In this document: positions 9,724 through 16,430 of the stretch, one piece after another
Layout of the letters: the number at the start of each line of letters is the position of its first letter
Numbering within the stretch: position 1 is the stretch's first letter
Origin: Micromonospora trifolii
Lineage (GTDB): Bacteria; Actinomycetota; Actinomycetes; Mycobacteriales; Micromonosporaceae
Direction of reading: 5' to 3'
DNA length: 46,680 bases
Assembly (NCBI RefSeq): GCF_022229005.1
Contig: NZ_JAKKFD010000025.1
Span: forward strand, 1-46,680
Position numbers and translations under genes: made by a program
Notes under the pieces: model-generated
Database searches by the model: none
What the model saw: the letters and a program-made list of their open reading frames with translations, nothing else
Told to the model about the DNA's origin: nothing

Positions 9724-10583
9724 CGCAGCTCGGCCGCCCCCGCCACCTGGGCGAGCCACTTCTGCTCCAGCTCCTTCAGTGTGCCCGCCGTGGTGAGCTG
9801 ACCGACCGCCCCGCTCACGCAGGAGGTCAGTGGGGAGTTCTTGTCCAGCAGCAACCCGAACGCCTCGGGCGTACCGACCTGCGGCACCTGCCCGACGATC
9901 GTCGCGTCGGTGATCTCCGCGCCGGTGATGTAGAAGGCGGTCGGAAGATCCACCACCAGACCGTCCAACTGCCCGTTCTGGAGGGCCTTCTTGGCGTCGT
10001 CGTTGCTGTTGTAGACCTGTGGCTTGGCGGTCGGCTTGATCACGTCGGTGATCGCCTGGTAGCTGGTGGTGCCGACCTGCGCGCCGAGCCGAGCGTCCCG
10101 CAGCTCGGCCAGCGACTTGCGGCCGGCGATCTTCGAGGACTTCAACGCGATGACTGTCTGCCGCACCAGGTAGTACGGCGCGGAGAAGTCGACAGCCTGC
10201 TTGCGCTCGTCGGTGATGGAGAACTGGTTGATGTCGAAGTCGAAGGCCTTCGGCCCCGGCGCGATGGCGGTGTCGAACTTGACCCGGGTCCAGGTGACGT
10301 CGGCGCGGGCGTAGCCGAGCTTCTCGGCCACCGCGTACGCGACGGCGGATTCGAAGCCCTCGCCGCTGTCCGGCTTGTCCTCGGCGAACCACGGCTCGTA
10401 CGCGGGCTGGTCGGTGGCGATGGTCAGCTTGCCCGGCGTACGCGTGGGCAGGCTGTCCTTGGCGCAGGACGGCGCTGCGGTGACAGTGGGGGTGGGTCTC
10501 TCGACCTGTGGAGCGCATCCGGCGGTGGCTACGACGACGGCGCCGGCGACTGTGAGCGCGAAAAGACGTGAGCTGCTGGCCAT
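9720..10583 (-). CDS. Amino acid ABC transporter, substrate-binding lipoprotein
   Basis: A 287-residue SBP_bac_3-type protein. It starts MASSSRLFALTV, has a hydrophobic core and lipobox TAGC, then GKLTIATDQPAYEPW, a typical start of the ligand-binding domain, GEGFESAVAYAVAEKLG, and DFDINQFSITDERKQAVDFSAPYY, the hallmark of this family. Start choice: ATG lies seven bases after a TACGCT -10 box and begins the signal peptide, whereas the longer upstream reading has no signal. Promoter lies in the divergent gap with hisE. The position next to his genes might hint at histidine uptake, but this is only guilt by association. Confidence 0.9.
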   Translation of the reverse strand: MASSSRLFALTVAGAVVVATAGCAPQVERPTPTVTAAPSCAKDSLPTRTPGKLTIATDQPAYEPWFAEDKPDSGEGFESAVAYAVAEKLGYARADVTWTRVKFDTAIAPGPKAFDFDINQFSITDERKQAVDFSAPYYLVRQTVIALKSSKIAGRKSLAELRDARLGAQVGTTSYQAITDVIKPTAKPQVYNSNDDAKKALQNGQLDGLVVDLPTAFYITGAEITDATIVGQVPQVGTPEAFGLLLDKNSPLTSCVSGAVGQLTTAGTLKELEQKWLAQVAGAAELR

Positions 10584-10590
10584 GGCGGAC

Positions 10591-10651
10591 AGCGTAGAGC
10601 TCCATGGGCATCGATCGACAATTGTCCCACCATGTTGGTAGGGAATTGTCC
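10591..10651 (-). promoter_or_regulatory. Promoter and possible operator of the amino acid transporter
   Basis: On the minus strand TACGCT (10591-10596) lies seven bases before the binding-protein ATG, fitting a leaderless start. Upstream, GGACAATT occurs twice in the same orientation, 24 bp apart (starting at 10651 and 10627); the second copy is part of the perfect palindrome GACAATTGTC (10617-10626). The repeated AT-rich words in a GC-rich gap suggest a regulator site that could also affect divergent hisE. Confidence 0.4.
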
Positions 10652-10716
10652 GCTTGCTGGATTTTGGCGGACCCGGACGCGGGGTGTCGCCCGGGTGGCT
10701 GGAAGAATCGTTCCCC

Positions 10717-10980
10717 GTGAAGACGTTCGAGGAGTTGTTCGCCGAGCTGCAGGCCAAGGCCGCCGCCGGCACCCCGGGCTCGGGCACCGTCGCCGCGCTG
10801 GACAAGGGCGTGCACTTCATCGGCAAGAAGGTCGTCGAGGAGGCGGCCGAGTCGTGGATGGCCGCCGAGCACGAGGGGCCGGAGCGCACCGCCGAGGAGA
10901 TCTCCCAGCTGCTCTACCAGGTCCAGGTGCTGATGCTCGCCAGCGGTCTCGAGCTCAAGGACGTCTACCGACATCTGTGA
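10717..10980 (+). CDS. hisE: Phosphoribosyl-ATP pyrophosphatase
   Basis: Second step of histidine biosynthesis: hydrolyses phosphoribosyl-ATP to phosphoribosyl-AMP. An 87-residue all-alpha MazG-type protein with KTFEELFAELQAK, GKKVVEEAAE (metal-binding acidic residues) and EEISQLLYQ. The GTG start is chosen because the family sequence begins with VKTFEELF; a longer frame from 10654 adds an unrelated Gly/Pro-rich stretch. A weak GGAAG sits about 12 bases upstream. hisG follows after 49 bases, the usual actinobacterial hisE-hisG pair. Confidence 0.93.
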   Translation: MKTFEELFAELQAKAAAGTPGSGTVAALDKGVHFIGKKVVEEAAESWMAAEHEGPERTAEEISQLLYQVQVLMLASGLELKDVYRHL

Positions 10981-11029
10981 GTGCCCCCACCCCTGTTGAT
11001 CGCCAACCGGATCGAAGGAGCACTCCGTC

Positions 11030-11875
11030 ATGCTGCGTGTCGCCATTCCCAACAAGGGCACCCTGGCCGAACCGGCTGCCCAGATGCTGCGCGAGGCGGG
11101 CTACCGCCAGCGCACCGACCCCAAGGACCTCGTCTGCCGGGACGAGGCCAACGACGTCGAATTCTTCTACCTGCGCCCGAAGGACATCGCCACCTACGTC
11201 GGCTCCGGTGACCTCGACCTCGGGATCACCGGGCGGGACCTGCTGATCGACTCGGCCGCGCCGGCCGAGGAGGTCGTCGACCTCGCCTTCGGCCGGGCCA
11301 CCTTCCGCTTCGCCGCCCGCCCCGACGACATCGCCTCCGTGCAGGAGCTGGGCGGTCACCGGATCGCCACCGCGTACCCGGGGCTGGTCGAGCGGCACCT
11401 CGGCGAGGTGGGCGTCAAGGCCGACGTGATCCGCCTCGACGGCGCCGTGGAGAACGCCGTACGCCTCGGCGTCGCCGACGTGATCGCGGACGTGGTGGAG
11501 ACCGGCGCGACACTGCGCCAGGCGGGCCTGGTGGTCTTCGGTGAGCCGCTGCTGCGCTCGTCGGCGGTGCTGGTCCGGCGCGCCGGCGCGCCCGCGCAAC
11601 CGCAGGCCGAGCAGTTGCTGCGCCGCCTGCACGGTGTGCTGGTGGCCCGCCGCTACGTGATGCTCGCCTACGACGTGCCGGCCGGTCTGCTGGACCGGGC
11701 CAGCGGGCTCACCCCGGGCATCGAGTCGCCCACCGTGTCGCCGCTGCACCGCGAGGGCTGGGTGGCGGTGCAGGCGATGGTGCTCCGCGACGACGTGCAC
11801 CGCATCATGGACGAGCTGTACGAACTGGGCGCCCGCGCCATCCTCGTCACCAACATCCACGCCTGTCGCCTCTGA
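11030..11875 (+). CDS. hisG: ATP phosphoribosyltransferase, long form
   Basis: First committed step of histidine synthesis (ATP plus PRPP). At 281 residues it is the long HisG with a C-terminal ACT-like regulatory domain (about 210-281, including GIESPTVSPL), so histidine feedback inhibition is expected. N-terminal LRVAIPNKGTLAEPA, GSGDLDLGITGRDLL and the PRPP loop region DVIADVVETGATLR are visible. An AAGGAG Shine-Dalgarno sequence lies 8-9 bases before the ATG. No HisZ is needed for this form. Confidence 0.96.
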   Translation: MLRVAIPNKGTLAEPAAQMLREAGYRQRTDPKDLVCRDEANDVEFFYLRPKDIATYVGSGDLDLGITGRDLLIDSAAPAEEVVDLAFGRATFRFAARPDDIASVQELGGHRIATAYPGLVERHLGEVGVKADVIRLDGAVENAVRLGVADVIADVVETGATLRQAGLVVFGEPLLRSSAVLVRRAGAPAQPQAEQLLRRLHGVLVARRYVMLAYDVPAGLLDRASGLTPGIESPTVSPLHREGWVAVQAMVLRDDVHRIMDELYELGARAILVTNIHACRL

Positions 11876-11905
11876 CCGTTGCGTCCAGAGTGCACCCCGG
11901 CGCTT

Positions 11906-11980
11906 GATCGACTCGGGTTCACTGAAACGGGGGTGTCCGCGCGCCAGGGACACCCCCGTTTCATGAAGCCCGAGTGGATC
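11906..11980. repeat. Large palindrome behind hisG (REP-like / terminator)
   Basis: Arms of 33 bases (11906-11938 and 11948-11980) around a 9-base loop. The inner 16 bases, from GAAACGGGGGTGTCC on the left side, pair perfectly, and the outer part (GACTCGGGTTCA against GAAGCCCGAGTGGATC) pairs with a few mismatches. There is no T-run. Size and compensated arms suggest a dispersed intergenic palindrome that can also end the hisEG transcript; the flanks 11876-12083 hold no gene. Confidence 0.75.
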
Positions 11981-12083
11981 TGTCGCCCCGACGCGGCGGT
12001 CTCGGGGTCGGGGTTGCGTGTTCGGGGTGGTGGCTCGGCGGGTGGTGCGTTTGATGGGCGAGTGCGGGTGGCAGACTGGTGGG

Positions 12084-12557
12084 GTGAGTGAAACCGAACT
12101 GGTCCGCCTGAAGCCCCGCCGCATCCGCGTGGTCTGCTGGTCGGCGGCGGCCGCCCTGGTGGTCGTGTTCGGTCTGGTCGCCACGTCGCTGAGTGGCCCG
12201 ACCGGCGATGGTTACGGCAGCTTCCAGCGCGGCGACCAGATCGCCATGATCGGCCTGGGCGTCTTCGGGGCGCTGGGCTTCCTGCTGTTCACCCGCCCCC
12301 GGGTGGAGGCGGACGCCCGGAGCATCCGGGTGCGTAACGTCATCAGCTCCTACGAGCTGCCCTGGGAGGTCGTCCGGGGCGTGCGTTTCGACCGCGGCGC
12401 GCCGTGGGCCAGCCTGGAGCTGCACGACGACGACCTGCTGCCGATGGTCGCGTTGCAGGCCGCCGACAAGGAGCTGGCCGTCGACGGGGTCCGCGCGCTG
12501 CGCCGGCTGCACGAGGCCCACCAGGCCCGCCTCGCCGAGCGCGCCGTCGGCCGCTGA
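12084..12557 (+). CDS. Small membrane protein with PH-like domain
   Basis: A 157-residue protein with a short basic cytoplasmic N-terminus, two transmembrane helices (about 19-40 and 55-72) and a C-terminal bacterial PH-like domain (about 75-150: VEADARSIRVRNVISSYELPW, then GAPWASLEL). Bacterial PH-domain membrane proteins of this kind occur next to hisG in many actinomycetes; their role is not known. The GTG start is chosen because CAGACT, a possible -10 box, ends exactly six bases upstream and the preceding residues look non-coding. TTGATG 15 bp upstream of that box is a poor -35. Confidence 0.78.
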   Translation: MSETELVRLKPRRIRVVCWSAAAALVVVFGLVATSLSGPTGDGYGSFQRGDQIAMIGLGVFGALGFLLFTRPRVEADARSIRVRNVISSYELPWEVVRGVRFDRGAPWASLELHDDDLLPMVALQAADKELAVDGVRALRRLHEAHQARLAERAVGR

Positions 12558-12580
12558 CCGGCCCGAACTGCGGCCGGTCA
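12555..12580 (+). terminator. Hairpin containing the stop codon of the PH-domain gene
   Basis: TGACCGGCC (12555-12563) pairs perfectly with GGCCGGTCA (12572-12580) around CGAACTGC. The TGA stop codon forms the base of the stem. No T-run follows, as is common for terminators in high-GC actinomycetes. Confidence 0.5.
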
Positions 12581-12610
12581 CGTCGTGCCTGGACGCAGGT
12601 CGTGCCCGGT

Positions 12611-12640
12611 TTGGGGGTGGCCGAGGCGCCGGTGTAGTGT
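12611..12640 (+). promoter_or_regulatory. Probable promoter of the infC operon
   Basis: TTGGGG and TAGTGT with an 18-base spacer. It lies about 265 bases before the infC start, leaving a long leader (to 12905) with several hairpins, for example GGAGC-GCCT-GCTCC, and no conserved protein frame. Confidence 0.45.
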
Positions 12641-12807
12641 TATCGAGTCGACCAGGCTGTCTCCGCGTGCGAGCAGACAGCCTTGAAAGCGGAGCGCCTG
12701 CTCCCACCCGAGTCGCCGCTACGGTGGCCGGGTCCGGTCACCGGTTCCGGGCATGTCCCGGCGCCGGATGCGCGATCCTTGTGATCGTGCTGCTGACCGG
12801 TCGAGCG

Positions 12808-12839
12808 GGCCCTGGCATGCGCCGGGGCCTTCTGCTTTT
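12808..12839 (+). terminator. Attenuator hairpin in the infC leader
   Basis: GGCCCTGGC (12808-12816) pairs with GCCGGGGCC (12821-12829, one G-T pair) around ATGC, followed by TTCTGCTTTT. This is an intrinsic terminator with a true T-rich tail, rare in this GC-rich window, placed 67 bases before infC. It suggests transcription attenuation of the IF3-L35-L20 operon, possibly responding to free L20 or IF3 as in other bacteria; the sensor is not identified. Confidence 0.65.
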
Positions 12840-12905
12840 CGGGTCGGTTCCCTCCCGGGAGCCGCAGGGGTCGGCGACAGAGCAGAAACGACTCGAGGAG
12901 GCCCC

Positions 12906-13571
12906 ATCAGCGTCGAACCACGCGTGAACGAGCAGATCCGGGCACGTGAGGTCCGACTGGTCGGCCCAGAGGGTGAGCAGGTGGGCATCGTCCCCCTGGA
13001 GCGCGCTCTTCAGCTGGCCGCGGACGTCGATCTGGACCTGGTCGAGGTTGCGCCGATGGCGCGCCCGCCGGTGTGCAAGCTCATGGACTTCGGCAAGTTC
13101 AAGTATGAGAGCGCACTCAAGGCGCGCGAAGCGCGGCGTAATCAGCAGCAGACCGTCATCAAGGAAATGAAGCTTCGGCCGAAGATCGACCCGCACGACT
13201 ACGAGACCAAGAAGGGTCACGTGGTGCGGTTCCTCAAGGCGGGCGACAAGGTCAAGGTGACGATCATGTTCCGCGGTCGCGAGCAGAGCCGCCCGGAGCT
13301 GGGTTACCGGCTCCTGCGCCGGCTCGAATCCGAGATCACGGAACTGGGATACGTCGAGGCCGCTCCGAAGCAGGACGGTCGAAACATGATTATGGTTCTC
13401 GCCCCGCATCGGGCCGTCAAGGCCTCCGCGGTCGCCGCTACGGCGTCTCGCGGCGGACCTCGGGACCGGGCGGACGAGTCCGCTCCGGCAGCCGATGATG
13501 AGACCGCGGCGGTCGGCGAGACCGCAGCAGCCGGTGACACCGGCCTCGCCGCCGACACCAGCGGCGAGTAA
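12906..13571 (+). CDS. infC: Translation initiation factor IF-3 with AUC start
   Basis: IF-3 keeps 30S subunits free and checks start codons. The 221-residue reading starts at ATC: a GAGGAGG Shine-Dalgarno sequence (12895-12901) is four bases upstream, and the family start pattern ISxEPRxN follows. The next GTG (12924) is 22 bases from the Shine-Dalgarno sequence and would remove conserved residues; upstream ATG choices add unrelated leader translation. The N-domain covers about 1-75, the linker is Lys/Arg-rich, and the C-domain covers about 80-170 (MKLRPKIDPHDYETKKGH, FRGREQSRPELG). A roughly 45-residue Ala/Asp/Glu-rich tail follows, as in other actinobacteria. A non-AUG start permits autoregulation by IF-3 itself. 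Confidence 0.93.
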   Translation: MSVEPRVNEQIRAREVRLVGPEGEQVGIVPLERALQLAADVDLDLVEVAPMARPPVCKLMDFGKFKYESALKAREARRNQQQTVIKEMKLRPKIDPHDYETKKGHVVRFLKAGDKVKVTIMFRGREQSRPELGYRLLRRLESEITELGYVEAAPKQDGRNMIMVLAPHRAVKASAVAATASRGGPRDRADESAPAADDETAAVGETAAAGDTGLAADTSGE

Positions 13572-13591
13572 CAGGGGAGAAGACGTTCCAC

Positions 13592-13786
13592 ATGCCGAAG
13601 ATGAAGAGCCACACGGGTATGGGTAAGCGGGTCAAGGTGACCGGCAAGGGCAAGATCGTTGCCCAGCAGGCCGGCCTCCGCCACAACCTGGAGAAGAAGC
13701 CCTCCACCCAGACCCGCCGGCTGACCGGCACGGTCGTGCTGGCCAAGGCCGACGTCAAGCGCATCAAGAAGCTGCTCGGCCGCTGA
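13592..13786 (+). CDS. rpmI: Ribosomal protein bL35
   Basis: A complete 64-residue protein of the large ribosomal subunit: MPKMKSHTGMGKRVKVTGKGK, a very basic chain and the C-terminal VKRIKKLLGR. It lies 20 bases behind infC with a GGGGAGA Shine-Dalgarno sequence, in the conserved order infC-rpmI-rplT. Confidence 0.98.
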   Translation: MPKMKSHTGMGKRVKVTGKGKIVAQQAGLRHNLEKKPSTQTRRLTGTVVLAKADVKRIKKLLGR

Positions 13787-13817
13787 CGCGCGCCACCTTA
13801 CGTAATTAGGAGTTGAG

Positions 13818-14210
13818 ATGGCACGCGTCAAGCGGGCTGTAAACGCCCAGAAGAAGCGTCGTACCCTGCTGGAGTCCGCGAGTGGTTACCGCGGTCAGCG
13901 CTCCCGCCTGTACCGCAAGGCCAAGGAGCAGGTGCTGCACTCGATGCAGTACGCCTACCGGGACCGTCGCGACCGCAAGGGCGACTTCCGGCAGCTGTGG
14001 ATTCAGCGGATCAACGCGGGCGCCCGGGCCAACGGGATGACCTACAACCGTCTGATCCAGGGCCTGCGTCTGGCCGGCATCGAGGTCGACCGCAAGATCC
14101 TGGCCGACATGGCTGTCAACGACGCCGCCTCTTTCGCGGCGATCGTCGAGCTGGCCCGGGCCGCGGTCACGGCCGAGGGCACCGGCGGCGCGGCGGCTCA
14201 GGCCGCCTGA
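13818..14210 (+). CDS. rplT: Ribosomal protein bL20
   Basis: A 130-residue 23S rRNA-binding assembly protein. N-terminal MARVKRAVNAQKKRR, ESASGYRGQRSRLYRKAKEQ and RDRKGDFRQLWIQRINA are family hallmarks. A short Gly/Ala-rich tail extends beyond the usual end. An AGGAG Shine-Dalgarno sequence precedes the ATG. In several bacteria L20 represses its own operon by binding the leader; that remains possible here given the long infC leader. Confidence 0.98.
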   Translation: MARVKRAVNAQKKRRTLLESASGYRGQRSRLYRKAKEQVLHSMQYAYRDRRDRKGDFRQLWIQRINAGARANGMTYNRLIQGLRLAGIEVDRKILADMAVNDAASFAAIVELARAAVTAEGTGGAAAQAA

Positions 14211-14293
14211 TCCCCACGCACCAGAACGAGGCGTCTCCCGTGTCGGTACCGCCGTCCGGGGGGCGCCTCAATCGTGCCGGAGGAGCGCACATC

Positions 14294-15091
14294 ATGGCTT
14301 TCACCCCGCGTACCCCAAGGGTTGTCGCCGCCCGCCGCCTGCAACGCCGCCGGGACCGCGACGCCACCGGCCGTTTCCTGGCCGAGGGCCCGCAGGCGGT
14401 CCGCGAGGCCCTCGCGCGGCCGCAGGTGGTCACCGAACTTTTCGGTACGACCACAGCGCTCGACAGGTATCCGGAGTTGGCCGCCACGGCGGCCCGCGCC
14501 GACGTGCCGGTCTCCGAGGTGACCGACGATGCCCTCGCGGCGCTGACCGAGACCGTCGCCCCGCAGGGGTTGGTCGCCGTCTGCCGGCACCTGGACGTCT
14601 CACTGGAGCAGGCCCTCGCGGGTGCGCCCCGGCTGGTGGCGGTGCTCGCCGAGATCCGTGACCCGGGCAACGCCGGCACGGTGCTGCGCACCGCCGACGC
14701 GGCCGGTGCGGGTGCGGTGATCTTCGCGGGAGACGCCGTCGACCCGTACAACGGCAAGTGTGTGCGGGCCTCGGCCGGCAGCCTCTTCCACGTCGACGTG
14801 GTGCGCGCCCCCGACCCGGTCGCGGTGGTCGACGCGCTGCGCGCCGCCGGGCTGTCGATCTTCGCCACCACCGGGTACGGCGACAACGACCTGGACGACC
14901 TGACCGACTACGGTCGGCTCGTCGGACCCACCGCCTGGTTGTTCGGCTCGGAGGCGCACGGTCTTTCCGAGGAGTTGACCGCCGCCGCCGACACCACTGT
15001 GCGGGTGCCGCTGTACGGGCGCGCGGAGAGCCTTAACCTGGCTGCCGCCGCAGCGGTCTGCCTGTACGCTTCAGCGAGAGCGCAGCGCTGA
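14294..15091 (+). CDS. SpoU-family RNA 2'-O-methyltransferase
   Basis: A 265-residue SAM-dependent methyltransferase of the trefoil-knot SPOUT class, acting on rRNA or tRNA ribose. An N-terminal substrate-binding domain (RFLAEGPQAVREAL) is followed by the three SpoU motifs: EIRDPGNAGTVLRTADAAG, LFGSEAHGLSEE and VPLYGRAESLNLAAAAAV. The start ATG has a GGAGGAG Shine-Dalgarno sequence; a longer frame upstream overlaps rplT out of frame. The location behind rplT matches the TsnR-annotated gene of mycobacteria. The exact target nucleotide cannot be inferred. Confidence 0.92.
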   Translation: MAFTPRTPRVVAARRLQRRRDRDATGRFLAEGPQAVREALARPQVVTELFGTTTALDRYPELAATAARADVPVSEVTDDALAALTETVAPQGLVAVCRHLDVSLEQALAGAPRLVAVLAEIRDPGNAGTVLRTADAAGAGAVIFAGDAVDPYNGKCVRASAGSLFHVDVVRAPDPVAVVDALRAAGLSIFATTGYGDNDLDDLTDYGRLVGPTAWLFGSEAHGLSEELTAAADTTVRVPLYGRAESLNLAAAAAVCLYASARAQR

Positions 15092-15138
15092 GGGTGATTG
15101 CCTCCGGCGCGACTGACAGCAGGGGAGAGCGTCCGTCC

Positions 15139-15198
15139 ATGAACGCGACACGGCGTTCGTTTAGCCAGCCCGCCGGTGTCGGCGGGCGGCGGGCCTGA
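15139..15198 (+). other. Possible leader peptide and hairpin upstream of pheS
   Basis: A 19-codon frame (ATG to TGA) with a weak GGGGAG upstream. Its 3' half contains the hairpin GCCCGCC-GGTGTC-GGCGGGC (15168-15187). Only one Phe codon (a TTT, rare in this genome) occurs, so a classical phenylalanine attenuator is not supported. The pheS promoter could be further down: TAGACT occurs at 15250-15255. Confidence 0.2.
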
Positions 15199-15310
15199 CC
15201 TGCTCCCTGCGCAACTCCTACCGGCGGGCTGCGGCACAGCCGCGCGTCCGTAGACTCGCCTAGCCGCCCCGGTGAGGGCTGGCGCCGCCGTGAGGGAGTG
15301 CCCGTACGCC

Positions 15311-16390
15311 ATGAGCTACCGCAACGATCCGTACGACCCGAAGCAGGTCGCCCTGCTCGACCCCGCCGCCCTGGCCGAGGCCGTCGCGGACGCCACGAAG
15401 GCGTTCGAGGCCGCCGCCGACCCGGACGCGCTGACCGCGCTGCGCTCGGTGCACCTGGGTGACCGGTCACCGGTCTCGCTCGCGCGCCGGGAGATCGGCG
15501 CGCTGCCCCCGGCCGCGAAGTCCGACGCCGGCAAGCGGGTCAACGAGGCCCGCCGGGCGATCGAGTCCGCGTACGCCGAGCGCGCCGAGGTGGTGGAGCG
15601 CGAGCAGGCCGAGCGTGTGCTGGTCGAGGAGCGGGTGGACGTCACCCTGCCCTACGACCGGCGTCCCCGTGGTGCCCGGCACCCGTTGAGCACCCTGATG
15701 GAGTCGATCAGCGACCTCTTCGTCGGGATGGGCTACGAGGTGGCCGAGGGGCCCGAGGTCGACCTGGAGTGGGTCAACTTCGACGCGTTGAACATCCCCG
15801 CCGACCACCCGGCACGCGGGTTGATGGACACCTTCCACATCGCATCCGCTGATGGCTCCGCGGGCTCCGGCCTTGTTCTACGAACGCACACCTCGACGGT
15901 GCAGACCCGCACGATGCTCAGCCGCAAGCCGCCGATCTACGTGATCGTGCCGGGCCGCGTCTACCGCACCGACGAGATCGACGCCACCCACAGCCCGGTG
16001 TTCCACCAGGCCGAGGGCCTGGTGGTCGACAAGGGCATCACGATGGCGCACCTGCGGGGCACGCTGGACCACTTCGCCCGGGCGATGTTCGGCCCGGAGG
16101 CGAAGACCCGGTGGCGGCCGCACTACTTCCCGTTCACCGAGCCGTCGGCCGAGTTCGATGTGTGGTTCCCGGAGCACCGGGACGGCCCACAGTGGGTCGA
16201 GTGGGGTGGCTGCGGCATGGTCAACCCCCGGGTGCTGCGCGCCTGCGGCGTCGACCCGGAGGTCTACTCCGGATTCGCCTTCGGCATGGGCATCGACCGG
16301 ACCCTGATGATCCGGCACGGGGTCAGCGACATCCGCCATCTCTTCGAGGGCGACGTGCGGTTCAGCCGCGCGCTCGGGACCGGGGCGTAG
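15311..16390 (+). CDS. pheS: Phenylalanyl-tRNA synthetase alpha subunit
   Basis: Catalytic half of the alpha2-beta2 enzyme charging tRNA-Phe. 359 residues: an N-terminal coiled-coil region (about 20-110, Ala/Glu/Arg-rich, contacts tRNA), then a class II core with RHPLSTLMESISDLFVGMGY, HTSTVQTRTM, RVYRTDEIDATHSPVFHQ (motif 2), EWGGCGMVNPRVL and GFAFGMGIDRTLMIRHG (motif 3). The ATG MSYRNDPYD is chosen; 13 more in-frame codons upstream lack similarity. pheT follows after 40 bases. Confidence 0.96.
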   Translation: MSYRNDPYDPKQVALLDPAALAEAVADATKAFEAAADPDALTALRSVHLGDRSPVSLARREIGALPPAAKSDAGKRVNEARRAIESAYAERAEVVEREQAERVLVEERVDVTLPYDRRPRGARHPLSTLMESISDLFVGMGYEVAEGPEVDLEWVNFDALNIPADHPARGLMDTFHIASADGSAGSGLVLRTHTSTVQTRTMLSRKPPIYVIVPGRVYRTDEIDATHSPVFHQAEGLVVDKGITMAHLRGTLDHFARAMFGPEAKTRWRPHYFPFTEPSAEFDVWFPEHRDGPQWVEWGGCGMVNPRVLRACGVDPEVYSGFAFGMGIDRTLMIRHGVSDIRHLFEGDVRFSRALGTGA

Positions 16391-16430
16391 GCGATGCGGG
16401 TACGAGACACGGGAACGGTGGTCTGAAGTC

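Noticed and set aside
9724..11061. Extension of the permease frame far upstream
   Set aside because: It runs through the binding-protein gene in another frame and antisense to hisE; the GTG with GTGA overlap gives the normal family start.
15139..15198. Phenylalanine attenuator peptide upstream of pheS
   Set aside because: Only one Phe codon and no terminator/antiterminator pair with a T-run; kept as a low-confidence feature only.
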